From the NCBI GenBank assembly GCA_026954325.1, contig JAIXKK010000034.1:1-64000 (forward strand): 64,000 bases of DNA, given 5' to 3'. Within the stretch, counting starts at the first letter, position 1. Each line of letters starts with the position of its first letter. The DNA comes from Bryobacterales bacterium. Its GTDB lineage: Bacteria; Acidobacteriota; Terriglobia; Bryobacterales; Bryobacteraceae. Positions 56,081 to 64,000 of the stretch are shown piece by piece. Below the pieces are notes generated by a model that worked only from the letters and a program-made list of their open reading frames with translations, was not told the origin of the DNA and did not search any database. The translations under genes were made by a program, and so were the position numbers.

Positions 56081-57031
56081 TCACCGCAGCGGAACCGCGT
56101 GCTGCCGCACATAGTCCTCCACCCGGTTGGTGAAGGGACCGCCGATATAGTGGAACACCTCCGCGTATTCCACGCCATACTGCTTGCCGAACTCGCGATT
56201 CCGCGCGAGGACGAATTCCCGGATATAGTTGCGGTCGGCGGTGGTGTCGTCGTCGCCGAGCAGGGGAAGTTTGCGTCCCTGGCGGGCGAGTTCGGCGCGG
56301 AGTTTCGAGCCGTGATGGCCGCCGGGACCCTTGGCGACGTTGCAGAGGTTGGCGTCAATTTTCTTATCCACCGTGCCCGTGATATCGACCACGCGGGTGA
56401 TGGTGGGATGGCGGGCGTAGTAGTACTTCTCCTTAACGGCGCGCGCGGGGAAGCCGGCGGCGATCTGTTCCGGATAGTCGTGAACGCGGCCGGCCATCCA
56501 GCAGGCGGCTTCGACGCAGTGGCCGAGCACGTAATGGTCGGGATTTTCCTCGTCGTGCGCCCAGGGGTCGTAGCAGAAGACGGTGTCCACCTTGAGGTAG
56601 CGGAAAAGAAAGATGAGGCGGCAGATCAGTTCATTCCGCGAGATGTCGCTCATGCGGTGGTTGTTGTAATTGAGAGCGAAATCGCGCTCCAGGCCGAGCA
56701 CGCGGGCCTGCTTCGCCACCTCGGCTTCATTGCGCAGCACATTCTCGCCGACGGTGCCGGGTTCGCCCACGTCGTCCCCCATGTCGTCGTTCGTGGCCCG
56801 GATCATGTAACCCGTGTACCCTTCGCGGATGAGTTTGGCGACCGTGCCTCCGCACAGCAGGGCGACGTCGTCGGAATGCGGTTGAATGGCGGCCAGGACC
56901 TTACCCCTATGCGGAGCGCCGGGTTGCGCGCGCTCGAGGAAAGGGGAAGAGGATTGCTGCGCGGGCGCCGGCTCGATACCCGTGACGGCCAATCCCGCGA
57001 TCATGCTGGTGAAGAATTCACGCCTTTGCAT
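56081..57031 (-). CDS. Exported PIG-L-family N-deacetylase
   Basis: The 316-residue protein begins with a Tat-like signal (MQRREFFTSMIAGLAVTG). It carries the PIG-L/LmbE zinc motif PHSDDVAL, an ATNDDMGDD segment, a central CYDPWAHDEENPDH and the third ligand region DHYVLGHCVEAA. Family members deacetylate GlcNAc-containing compounds. The ATG at 57031 gives the signal peptide; a longer frame does not. There is no clear Shine-Dalgarno. Downstream of the propeller genes on the same strand. Confidence 0.85.
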   Translation of the reverse strand: MQRREFFTSMIAGLAVTGIEPAPAQQSSSPFLERAQPGAPHRGKVLAAIQPHSDDVALLCGGTVAKLIREGYTGYMIRATNDDMGDDVGEPGTVGENVLRNEAEVAKQARVLGLERDFALNYNNHRMSDISRNELICRLIFLFRYLKVDTVFCYDPWAHDEENPDHYVLGHCVEAACWMAGRVHDYPEQIAAGFPARAVKEKYYYARHPTITRVVDITGTVDKKIDANLCNVAKGPGGHHGSKLRAELARQGRKLPLLGDDDTTADRNYIREFVLARNREFGKQYGVEYAEVFHYIGGPFTNRVEDYVRQHAVPLR

Positions 57032-57094
57032 GAATGAAATGGTAGTTGGGGCAGGCGATCGGGGCAAGTGGCGCGCCCATGCATCCGCTGTGCG

Positions 57095-59938
57095 TCAGTT
57101 TCCGTAGTTCACCCAGATGGGGCTCGACCACGCCATGTTGCGATCCAATTGAAGAACGCGGACGTAATACCACGCCGCGCCTTTGCCGGGGTCGTTGTCC
57201 ACGAACGTGAACTGGGCCGTGTTGCCCTGGGGTTCGGTGAGAAAGACGAACTTGCCGTTCTTGATCAGTTCCACCTTCGCGATCCGGTAGGTTCCGGTGA
57301 CCTTCACCGAAAGTTTCGGCGCGCTCGATGCGGAAAAGGAATCGCCCATCATGTAGGTGCGGTTGCCGGAGGCGGCGGTGTAGTCGATGAGAATGTTGTC
57401 CGTGGCGCCGTAGGCGTGCCGGCGGCGCATGCTTTCGACAATGGATTCCCTCTTCGTGTCCGGCGTGTAGATGAGCGTGTAGGAAGAGTGCGTGGAGATG
57501 TGGTCCGAACTCGATTCCACCCCCAGTTTGTAGCCCTTGGCGAGCGCGTTCCAGTAAAAGCCCGAGGGCTGGAACTTGCCGTGGGCGGTAGCGACGTAGC
57601 CGGCGGTTTCCGAGCGCGGCGCGCCTTCGTATTCGTAGTTGGCGTGATAGCCCTGGTAGATTTCGACAAGAGGCTCCACCTCGGGATCGTTGTCGCGGTA
57701 GTCGCTGCCCTGATCGGTGGCGAGCGAGTGGAGCATGCAGATGCCGCGATGCTGCTTCAGATAGGGGTAGAGGATGGGTCCCGTGTTCACGCGCCCCTGC
57801 TGCTCCTCGCGCGAGATGGGGAGCGTGCGTACGCCGCGCTGCGCGAAGACGACGTTGCGGTGGCCGTTGGGGAATGGGACGCTGCGCTCGTAACCGAACA
57901 GCGGCGTGTAGCGCTGGGGAATGAAGTAGAGGTCGTGCGCCTTTTCGGTGCGCCACCACGTGTACTCGTTGTCGTTGCCCGCGTTGTGGTCCGTGATGAT
58001 TCCGGTGTCCATGGCCGCGGCATCGAGCATGTAGCGGAAGTAATCGTCGATCGAACCGTCGCCCGCGCCGTCCGTGGAAATCTCGGTGTGGCGGTGGAAA
58101 TCGCCGCGCACGATCTGATACGTGGCGCCGTCCACCGTCGTCCGATAATTGCGCATCCGCTCCACATCGGCCGCTTCCGTGGCGGGATAGACCGCCGCCG
58201 CGCCGGGCGATTCTCTGAATTCAGCCAGCAGCGGAGCCGCCGCCGCCGCCGGGTTGCGCATCGAGGCGGCGTCCACTTCATAGAACGACGGATGGCGGGC
58301 CTGCCGGGCCGGACCCGCCATCGGACGGTTGTCGCCGGCCCAAACCATCCACGGCCCGGCAGATGAAGGATACATCGCAAACGGCGCTTCGTTGCGAGAA
58401 CCGGTTTCCGGAATGGGCGATGCCGGGGTCCAGCGGCCGCCTTCGAGACTTGTGAGGAACCACTCCCAGTGCCCGTTGGCGGCCCAGAAGTCGCTGCGAT
58501 TGTTGCCGCAGGAAGTCCGCACTTGCAGCGCCGCCCACACACGGCCCGAGGCATCCACGGTGAGTTTGGGCATCTGGATGTAGCGGTTATACCGGTCGGG
58601 GACCGCCGCCATGATATCGGCGGGCTCTTTCCATTGGCCGTTGTCCAGCACCGCAACGCGGCTCCGCCGGTCGGAATAAAGCGTCGTACCGCGCCAGACG
58701 TCGTCGCGGTTCCAATCCTTACCCCAGTTGGCGCCTGATTCATCCCAGGCGAGCCACGGCCGGTCCTGCCTGTCCACCGCCACGGAGGCGTGCGCCTGAA
58801 AGCGCGGGGAGTGCGTTACCTGCTGGATCTCCCCCAGCGTGCCGTCCGCCGCGATCCGCCGCAGAAAGATGTCGTAGTTGCCGGTGCGATAGCTGTCCCA
58901 GGCGACGTAGAGGTTGCCCTTCGAATCAGCGGCGGCATCCGGCGCCCAGGCGCTGGGCCCGCTGATCTCGCGCGGCGCGGACCAATTCTCGCCGGTCAAC
59001 TTGCTGTAGAAGACGTGCGACTGGCCGTTCTCGTGGCCGATCCAGACGAGGTGCAGTGTGCCGGATCGATCGGCCAGCAGACGGTGGAAGGCATTCGGGT
59101 GGTTCGAGGACGTGAGTTTCCGCTGGGACGACCACGCGCTTCCGTCGAAGGTGCGCGCGTACAGATCCCAATCCCGGCCTTTGCGCTCCGGCCACACGGC
59201 CCAGATGCGGCCGCGCGCATCTTCAGCGATGGCGCTCTGATAGACATCGCCCTTCTGCGCGGTGAGTTGGAACGGCTGCGACCAGCCAGTGGCGGTCGAG
59301 TATCGCGCATAGACGTGATCGCCGTTGTTCTGGTAGGCCTGCCAGATGATCCACGTGACACCCTTGCGCGTGATGGTGAGCGAGGGGTAATCGTGCTCTT
59401 CCGTGCCGGCGGAAGAAATCCGCTCCGTGGAAGGCGTCCGCTGCACCCGGACATCAGCGTTCTCAAACCACTGGACGGATCCGGTGGAAAGGCTGCGCAG
59501 GGGAAATTCGAACTGTCCCTGCGCCGTGCGGACGCGCACGGTGGCGGTATCCGGAGCCTCCACGGTGACGTTGATGCCCGCGGGAACGACGTTTTCCACG
59601 GGACCGGGTGTGCTGAGGGGGCGTGGACGGTCGGGCTGATTTTCGAAGTTGGCCGGCTTGAGGTGCAGTGCCCATTGCGCCGGACCGGTGAGGGCGTCGT
59701 CGCCGAAGAACCGCCAGGGTGTCATGGCGACGACCTTGCCTTCCGTCAGCGAAAGAGAACCGGAGTAGTCCTTGGGCCGCTCCTGCTTTTCGCCGAACAC
59801 GATCCGGAAGCTGGCGGCGTTGCCCGCGGGCGCCGCTTGGGCCTGGAGCGGACCGGGCGGTGTCCCGTGCAGAGCGAGGAAGAGAAGCGGCGCGGCGCAG
59901 AGAGCGATGAGGGCGATTTTGGATTTCCGGCTCTGCAT
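57095..59938 (-). CDS. Exported beta-propeller protein with C-terminal PHP metal-dependent domain
   Basis: The 947-residue protein has a signal peptide (ending PLQAQA), a beta-sandwich-like N-domain (about 40-165), sialidase/BNR-like propeller repeats (about 170-560: WIIWQAYQNNGDHVYARYS, WAVWPERKGRDWDLYAR, YVAWDSYRTGNYDIF), and a PHP phosphoesterase-like domain (about 600-850: RGDFHRHTEISTDG, DTGIITDHNAG, SSSDHISTH). A short beta domain closes it. The His/Asp metal ligands of PHP are present. It may hydrolyse phosphate esters outside the cytoplasm. It starts 5 bases after the next propeller gene. Confidence 0.82.
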   Translation of the reverse strand: MQSRKSKIALIALCAAPLLFLALHGTPPGPLQAQAAPAGNAASFRIVFGEKQERPKDYSGSLSLTEGKVVAMTPWRFFGDDALTGPAQWALHLKPANFENQPDRPRPLSTPGPVENVVPAGINVTVEAPDTATVRVRTAQGQFEFPLRSLSTGSVQWFENADVRVQRTPSTERISSAGTEEHDYPSLTITRKGVTWIIWQAYQNNGDHVYARYSTATGWSQPFQLTAQKGDVYQSAIAEDARGRIWAVWPERKGRDWDLYARTFDGSAWSSQRKLTSSNHPNAFHRLLADRSGTLHLVWIGHENGQSHVFYSKLTGENWSAPREISGPSAWAPDAAADSKGNLYVAWDSYRTGNYDIFLRRIAADGTLGEIQQVTHSPRFQAHASVAVDRQDRPWLAWDESGANWGKDWNRDDVWRGTTLYSDRRSRVAVLDNGQWKEPADIMAAVPDRYNRYIQMPKLTVDASGRVWAALQVRTSCGNNRSDFWAANGHWEWFLTSLEGGRWTPASPIPETGSRNEAPFAMYPSSAGPWMVWAGDNRPMAGPARQARHPSFYEVDAASMRNPAAAAAPLLAEFRESPGAAAVYPATEAADVERMRNYRTTVDGATYQIVRGDFHRHTEISTDGAGDGSIDDYFRYMLDAAAMDTGIITDHNAGNDNEYTWWRTEKAHDLYFIPQRYTPLFGYERSVPFPNGHRNVVFAQRGVRTLPISREEQQGRVNTGPILYPYLKQHRGICMLHSLATDQGSDYRDNDPEVEPLVEIYQGYHANYEYEGAPRSETAGYVATAHGKFQPSGFYWNALAKGYKLGVESSSDHISTHSSYTLIYTPDTKRESIVESMRRRHAYGATDNILIDYTAASGNRTYMMGDSFSASSAPKLSVKVTGTYRIAKVELIKNGKFVFLTEPQGNTAQFTFVDNDPGKGAAWYYVRVLQLDRNMAWSSPIWVNYGN

Positions 59939-59943
59939 CGTGG

Positions 59944-61011
59944 TTAGTCAGTCGCCTGCTCGAGGATGGCGAAATCGCCGGGGTTCCAGGCTTGTGCAAT
60001 CAGGTAGTACTTGCCGTTGATCTCGCGCATCACGGCGTTGTGGATGTGGGTGAAGTTGGTGAGGCCCAGGTCCTCTTTCGGCATCACCGTGGAAATCAGC
60101 TTGTCGTTCTCGTAAATGTAGATGGGGGCGCCCTTCCTGCGGTCCGGCCCGTCGAGCGCTCCCACCACCATGTAGTTGCCGAGAAAATACGTGTCGCACG
60201 GCAGCGAGCCGAGAGGCGTCCTCAGCGTCGAGAGATACTGGCCGTGGCGCGTGAAGCGGTCGATCTCCGCGTTGGGACGGTCGGCGACATCGATGCGCGT
60301 GGTCCCCGGCGGGATCGTGATGCCGTGGCCCGTGCCGAACTGTCCGGCGCCGGAGCCGCGCCCGCCGAAGGCGAGATCGTACCAGGACGTGCGGAAGGGG
60401 CTGGTGGAGAGAATGCGCGCGGTGAGCACGAAGTCGAGATTGGAATACCCGGTGGTGATGTAGTACAGCCCGTCAAGCTGCTCCACGTCCGTGGGGATGA
60501 AGTTGCCGCGTCCGCGGAAGTAGTCGTTGGCGATGGGGCTGCCGAGGTCGCTGTTTCCATCCGGCGGCCGGAGGGCATCCACCATGTGCCCGTCAATCGT
60601 CGTGGTGAACACAGATCCCGCTTCATTGCCGGGGAAGGCGAGATAAGGAGTCCCGTCCTTGGCAAGCCACAGCAACGAGTTGTGGAGGTTCGTGTCCTTC
60701 ATCTCCGCCGCCGTGGGCAGCATACGCGTATTCTTCAGGTCGGCGCTGATCTGGATGATGCCCGCCCCCTTGAGCGAGAAGTACGTCTCGCCTTTTCCAG
60801 GCCGGCGGTCCACGGCGAATCCGCCGTGAGCGGACTTGATGACGGCTTGGGCTTCCGGCGGCAGGTGGGACGCCGTGTAGAGCACGCGGAAGCGCATCTT
60901 CCCGTTCCCGCTGATGCCGGCCGAAGCCGCGCGGGAAGGAATGCCCGTGCCGGCGAACCAGCCGATGCCGAGCAGGCCGAGGAAGAACGCGCTTAGAGTA
61001 AGTCGCTTCAT
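59944..61011 (-). CDS. Exported beta-propeller protein of unknown function
   Basis: The 355-residue protein has a signal peptide (LSAFFLGLLGIGWFAGTGIPSRA) and repeated propeller-like strands (FAVDRRPGKGETYFS, LLWLAKDGTPYLAFP, GLYYITTGYSNLDFV, EIDRFTRHGQYLSTLRTP, THIHNAVMREINGKYYLIAQA). NHL-type HGITIPPGTTRIDVAD is visible. No catalytic motif is recognisable. GGAGGG lies 11 bases before the ATG. It is the first gene of a pair with the PHP-domain protein and probably acts with it. Confidence 0.75.
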   Translation of the reverse strand: MKRLTLSAFFLGLLGIGWFAGTGIPSRAASAGISGNGKMRFRVLYTASHLPPEAQAVIKSAHGGFAVDRRPGKGETYFSLKGAGIIQISADLKNTRMLPTAAEMKDTNLHNSLLWLAKDGTPYLAFPGNEAGSVFTTTIDGHMVDALRPPDGNSDLGSPIANDYFRGRGNFIPTDVEQLDGLYYITTGYSNLDFVLTARILSTSPFRTSWYDLAFGGRGSGAGQFGTGHGITIPPGTTRIDVADRPNAEIDRFTRHGQYLSTLRTPLGSLPCDTYFLGNYMVVGALDGPDRRKGAPIYIYENDKLISTVMPKEDLGLTNFTHIHNAVMREINGKYYLIAQAWNPGDFAILEQATD

Positions 61012-61095
61012 GTAGAGTAAGCCCTCCAGTGGTAAAGGCATTACACCACAAATACAAGCGGCGTATTGGTTAAGTCCATGGAACGCGCCGCGCAA

Positions 61096-61905
61096 TCATG
61101 GCGCGACTATATAAACCTTCGTCTTGACGTCGCTCTTCCCGCGCAGCACCGTGAAGACATGGCCTTTCGAATCCTGCTCCACCGATTGAATGCGATAGAA
61201 ATTTGGCGTCCCGGTCAGGCCGTTATACTGAGGCCGATCCAGGCTCGATTCGGCCACGTCATAGACCACGGACGGCTCGTCCGCGCCCGCATTGGGTATC
61301 TTAATCACACTGTCTATGATTGCGATGTGTCCGAAGTTCGTCCAGACGAGGATGTCATTCGCCTGCACGCTTTGCTGGCTGGTCCGTCCCTTGAGTTGCC
61401 TCTGGTATAGCTCAATGGCGTTTTCCGGCCCGAGAGTCTTCAGCAGGACTCTCTGGGTGAAGTTGCCGACAAACCCCGTGCAGTAGAGTCCGATCCATTT
61501 CCGTACATACTCCATGATCTGGTCGCGAGGGGAACCCGTCCCGCTGAGCCCGCTGGTCTTGGGATTCAGCCATGCGAGTTTCAGCACCGCCGCGATCTGT
61601 TCCGGCGAGCCGGCGCCCCGGTGGACCGCGGCGATCTCCCTCTTGGTTTGAGTATCCGCGGCCAAGCCTTGCATCTTACTCCAGTGGAGATAGTGCGCGA
61701 ACGTCTTACTCGCGCCGGGGGCTTGCAGCGCCAGCTTCAGCTTTCCCGGATCTTTGGGGTCGTAGGGCGGATCCGCCTGATCGTACTTCACATGCCAGTT
61801 CGGCCCGGGATTCTGATAGTCTTCCACGCAAGCCGTCACCATTCCGCCGGCGCCAAGATCCACGGAGAGGTTCTTATATCGTTCGACGTACTGTTGAGCC
61901 GTCAT
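61096..61905 (-). CDS. NlpC/P60-like fold protein without signal peptide
   Basis: The 269-residue protein is unannotated by any family I can name with certainty. The segment YCTGFVGNFTQRVLL followed about 50 residues later by ANDILVWTNFGHIAIIDSV resembles the catalytic Cys and His blocks of NlpC/P60 cysteine peptidases (DCSGFV and GDLVFxxxxHVAIY). There is no export signal, so it would be cytoplasmic unless secreted another way. It lies 43 bases downstream of a lipoprotein gene on the same strand. Confidence 0.6.
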   Translation of the reverse strand: MTAQQYVERYKNLSVDLGAGGMVTACVEDYQNPGPNWHVKYDQADPPYDPKDPGKLKLALQAPGASKTFAHYLHWSKMQGLAADTQTKREIAAVHRGAGSPEQIAAVLKLAWLNPKTSGLSGTGSPRDQIMEYVRKWIGLYCTGFVGNFTQRVLLKTLGPENAIELYQRQLKGRTSQQSVQANDILVWTNFGHIAIIDSVIKIPNAGADEPSVVYDVAESSLDRPQYNGLTGTPNFYRIQSVEQDSKGHVFTVLRGKSDVKTKVYIVAP

Positions 61906-61948
61906 TTTGGGCAGTTCCCCGAAGCGGGAGGGGCAACCCGGGAGCGGG

Positions 61949-62770
61949 TCAGCTTTTCTTCGAAGCCCCTTCGATCTTCTTGCGCAGATCCTTCAACTCC
62001 TTGGAATCCGGCAAGCCTTGCAGCGCATCGAGCGCCTTGGTGCGGAAGATTTTCTCCCGATCGGGGACATCGAGCTTGCGCTTGCCGAAGAGGTCGGCCT
62101 GGTCGTTCAGAAATTCCGACATCGCCAGCAGGAACGTGGCCCGCGGCACGGTGAGCGGTACCTTGGCCATGGCCTCCTGCGTTTTCACGGCGTCGTCACC
62201 GTTGCCGAGAGCGTCGCAGACGGCGAGCAGGACGGCGCGCTGCGTGCCCATGGCGCGGAGACTGTCGGCTTCACTCTGAGAGGGGAGGATCCCGCCGGCG
62301 ATCTTGCTCGGCGGGGCCTTGGCGGTGCCCACCGGCGGATAGGGAAAGGCGAACTCCACATCTCCGGACGGGTTGGCCTTTTGGAACGCCATGAATGATT
62401 CCACGAACTCCATGGCCTGGCGTCCCGCTTCCGAGCGCAACGTCGAGGTCTGCATGCGGAACGGAGCGGGATTCGCCTTGTTCGTGCGCGCGCCGGTTTC
62501 GTACTGGTCGGCGAGTTCGGTGTTTCCTTTCACAAGCCCGGCGAGCAGAATCAACCGCCAGGGTTGCGCGTGTTTCCGGAATTCATTTTCCGAAGTGGTC
62601 AGCTTCGAAAGATTGTCGACGGTGCGAGTGTAGTCGCCGGCATTGAAGGACTCCTTGGCGGCGGACCAGTAAAAAGCCGGGGTTCCTTTGGCGGGCGGCT
62701 CCGGTCCGGAGGAACAGGAAGAAAGTAGACCCGTGAGGAGGGCGAGAAGAAGGAATAGACGTGATTTCAA
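61949..62770 (-). CDS. Lipoprotein of unknown function
   Basis: The 273-residue protein begins with a textbook lipoprotein signal (SRLFLLLALLTGLLSSC) followed by a flexible SSGPEPP linker and an all-helical region (YWSAAKESFNAGDYTRTVDNLSKL) that resembles TPR-like assembly lipoproteins. The TTG at 62770 is chosen because AAGGAG lies 7 bases upstream. An ATG at 62794 would put that site inside the gene. It likely sits on the outer membrane. The following gene encodes an NlpC/P60-like protein. Confidence 0.7.
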   Translation of the reverse strand: MKSRLFLLLALLTGLLSSCSSGPEPPAKGTPAFYWSAAKESFNAGDYTRTVDNLSKLTTSENEFRKHAQPWRLILLAGLVKGNTELADQYETGARTNKANPAPFRMQTSTLRSEAGRQAMEFVESFMAFQKANPSGDVEFAFPYPPVGTAKAPPSKIAGGILPSQSEADSLRAMGTQRAVLLAVCDALGNGDDAVKTQEAMAKVPLTVPRATFLLAMSEFLNDQADLFGKRKLDVPDREKIFRTKALDALQGLPDSKELKDLRKKIEGASKKS

Positions 62771-62812
62771 GGACGAACTCCTTAAGGGAGACATCCTATA
62801 CCACGTTGCTCA

Positions 62813-62838
62813 GGGAGGAAAGGGGGGGCTTTCTCCCC
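62813..62838 (-). terminator. Weak hairpin downstream of the 150-residue protein gene
   Basis: GGGAGGAAAG (62813-62822) and CTTTCTCCCC (62829-62838) can pair over 10 positions with one wobble and one mismatch around a six-base loop of G on the plus strand (C on the transcript). It falls between the unknown-protein gene and the lipoprotein gene. There is no T-run, so intrinsic termination is doubtful. Confidence 0.25.
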
Positions 62839-62857
62839 TGTCCAGGATGCCCGCGGC

Positions 62858-63310
62858 TTACTGAAGATAGGCGCGCTGCACGTAGCTCAGTTGCCGCGAA
62901 GACTGGTAGTGGAACTGAAGTTGAGCAACGGTGTCTTCCCTGGCGACAGCGCGGGCGATGGTCCGCGCCGCTTGGCCGAAGTGGCCCTGCCGCGCCTGGT
63001 CCACCGACTTGGCGAGCGCCTGCGCCACACGGCGGATATCGTCCAACTCGTCTTTGTTGAGGCTGCCTTCCACCGTCACCGAGATCTTTGATTGGCTGGC
63101 CGCGCTATAACCGGCCGAGGTGGAATCACTTGTGGCGCTCAGCGCGTTAAGCGCTTCGGCCGAAAGCGTCACGCGGTCGCCTTCAGCGGTGGTAAGGGTG
63201 AGTTGGAGCGCCTCCTGCCTTTGGGCGGAAACGCTCTGTTGGCGGTTTACCGCGGGCTGCCGCGGCGGTTGAAACCGGCGGAACGACAGATCCTGAGACT
63301 GAACTTGCAT
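62858..63310 (-). CDS. Small unknown protein
   Basis: The 150-residue protein has a Gln/Arg-rich N-terminus (MQVQSQDLSFRRFQPPRQPA), a short beta segment (LQLTLTTAEGDRVTLSAEAL), a Ser/Thr/Ala-rich stretch, and a helical C-terminal half (LNKDELDDIRRVAQALAK, QAARTIARAV, QLSYVQRAYL). No signal peptide or known domain. It sits between the sulfatase and lipoprotein genes on the same strand. The codon pattern supports coding. I do not assign a function. Confidence 0.65.
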   Translation of the reverse strand: MQVQSQDLSFRRFQPPRQPAVNRQQSVSAQRQEALQLTLTTAEGDRVTLSAEALNALSATSDSTSAGYSAASQSKISVTVEGSLNKDELDDIRRVAQALAKSVDQARQGHFGQAARTIARAVAREDTVAQLQFHYQSSRQLSYVQRAYLQ

Positions 63311-63384
63311 TGCGGCCTCCCTTGCTAAGCCTTATCGAACGCGGGGGAGGAGAGAATGAGCAACCCGTAGTCTTTTTGCCGGCC

Positions 63385-64000
63385 TTATCCGGCCCGCTCG
63401 TGGAAGCTGCCCCGGGTAATGGATTCACCCGACGCCATGTACTCCGCAATCTTCGCGGAAAGCTGCTTCACCACGTCCGGGTGCTTATCGGCAACGTTGG
63501 TCAGTTCCTCCGGATCTTTCTGCGTATCGTAAAGTTGCGGCGCGTAACTGCCCTGATACTTGTCCTTTTTCCACACCGTGCTGAAATTCCATTCCCTCGT
63601 GCGCACCGCCGCGACCCAGCCGTAGGCGTGCACCACATAGTCGTGAACGCTCCTGGTTTCGCCCGTCACCAGCGGCCACAGATCCTGCCCCGTCACCCGC
63701 GGCGGCGGCTTCAGATTCAGACGCCCGAGCAGTGTGGGCATGATGTCGGGAATGTGGACAAAGCCTTTCACGCGCTTTCCTCCCTGCTCGCCCCCGGGCA
63801 GCCGGATGAGCAGCGGAATGTGCGTCACCTGCGTCCTCATGCGCTCCGGCCCCTTCAAGAACTGGCCTTGTTCGCCGAGAAGCGCTCCGTGATCGCCCAT
63901 GAAGACCACCACGGAATTCTCAAACAGGCCGAGTTCGCGAACGGTGTCGAGGATTCTTCCAAACCAGAAATCGACGCACGCAGCTTCACCCGCATAGTTG
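63385..64000 (-). CDS. Sulfatase, C-terminal part (5' end beyond window)
   Basis: The last about 205 residues of an arylsulfatase-type protein are present, with the frame open to the right edge: NYAGEAACVDFWFGRIL, VVVFMGDHGALLGEQGQFLKG with the metal-binding Asp/His, HIPLLIRLPGG, HIPDIMPTLLGRLNL and a C-terminal LYDTQKDPEELTNVAD. The catalytic Cys/Ser motif lies outside the window. Such sulfatases desulfate polysaccharides. Unlike the pseudogene at 48 kb this part is intact. Confidence 0.9.
   Translation of the reverse strand, partial: NYAGEAACVDFWFGRILDTVRELGLFENSVVVFMGDHGALLGEQGQFLKGPERMRTQVTHIPLLIRLPGGEQGGKRVKGFVHIPDIMPTLLGRLNLKPPPRVTGQDLWPLVTGETRSVHDYVVHAYGWVAAVRTREWNFSTVWKKDKYQGSYAPQLYDTQKDPEELTNVADKHPDVVKQLSAKIAEYMASGESITRGSFHERAG

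Overview
The window reads as a chromosomal segment of a GC-rich soil Acidobacteriota bacterium of the Solibacter/Bryobacter type. That placement is an inference from gene content. The markers are Tat-exported sugar-enzyme relatives, sulfatases, a DUF1080 glycoside-hydrolase-like protein, a remnant of a TonB receptor with a carboxypeptidase-like N-terminus, a TonB-family protein with a glycine-rich linker, PQQ and multihaem proteins, and a PEP-CTERM-type CAAX-related protease. No rRNA, tRNA, CRISPR array, prophage or insertion sequence was recognised. Genes are densely packed, with many 1-4 base start/stop overlaps.

Layout. 0-9.5 kb: C-terminus of an unknown membrane protein, a Tat-exported mannonate-dehydratase-like enzyme, a secreted protein, the Lon and ClpB proteostasis genes, a structured leader candidate before a TonB-family gene, and a VapBC pair. 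9.5-13 kb: minus-strand acpP-fabF-etfB-etfA run (fatty acid synthesis and electron transfer flavoprotein). 13-19.8 kb: PQQ dehydrogenase, SDR, O-antigen ligase, SixA-like phosphatase, secreted esterase, flotillin. 19.8-25 kb: zwf-opcA-pgl-capA-like operon (oxidative pentose phosphate entry) divergent from galE. 25-31.5 kb: degenerate receiver plus membrane protein, a frameshifted Nudix gene, a seven-haem cytochrome with TPRs, then iclR, a DapA-family lyase, an internally deleted TonB receptor and an NHL protein. 31.5-38.3 kb: psuG, glycosyltransferase, lepB, DUF2905, xylose isomerase, a TPR lipoprotein and its CAAX-related protease partner.

38.4-42.6 kb holds the most interesting block: a tight five-gene operon encoding a HAD phosphatase, a deoxyhypusine-synthase-like protein, a PfkB/RfaE-type sugar kinase, a ROK kinase and a GmhA-like SIS isomerase. 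It looks like a sugar-phosphate or heptose-type pathway containing an enzyme fold not usual there. Heptosyltransferase-type genes with a degenerate cytidylyltransferase-like protein between them lie at 49.3-51.6 kb, which fits a lipopolysaccharide core theme.

42.6-49.2 kb: HDOD-GAF protein, histone-deacetylase-like amidohydrolase, DUF1080, DMT transporter, a second VapBC pair with an inverted repeat touching the antitoxin start codon, a sulfatase pseudogene and a PhyH-type dioxygenase. 51.6-64 kb: membrane methyltransferase, M1 peptidase, ilvD, an antitoxin remnant, PIG-L deacetylase, two beta-propeller proteins (one fused to a PHP domain), an NlpC/P60-like protein, two unknown proteins and a sulfatase running off the right edge.

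Recurring themes are gene decay by internal deletion (TonB receptor, sulfatase), frameshift (Nudix) or N-terminal loss (XRE antitoxin), and promoters whose -10 box lies so close to the start codon that leaderless or nearly leaderless mRNAs are likely.
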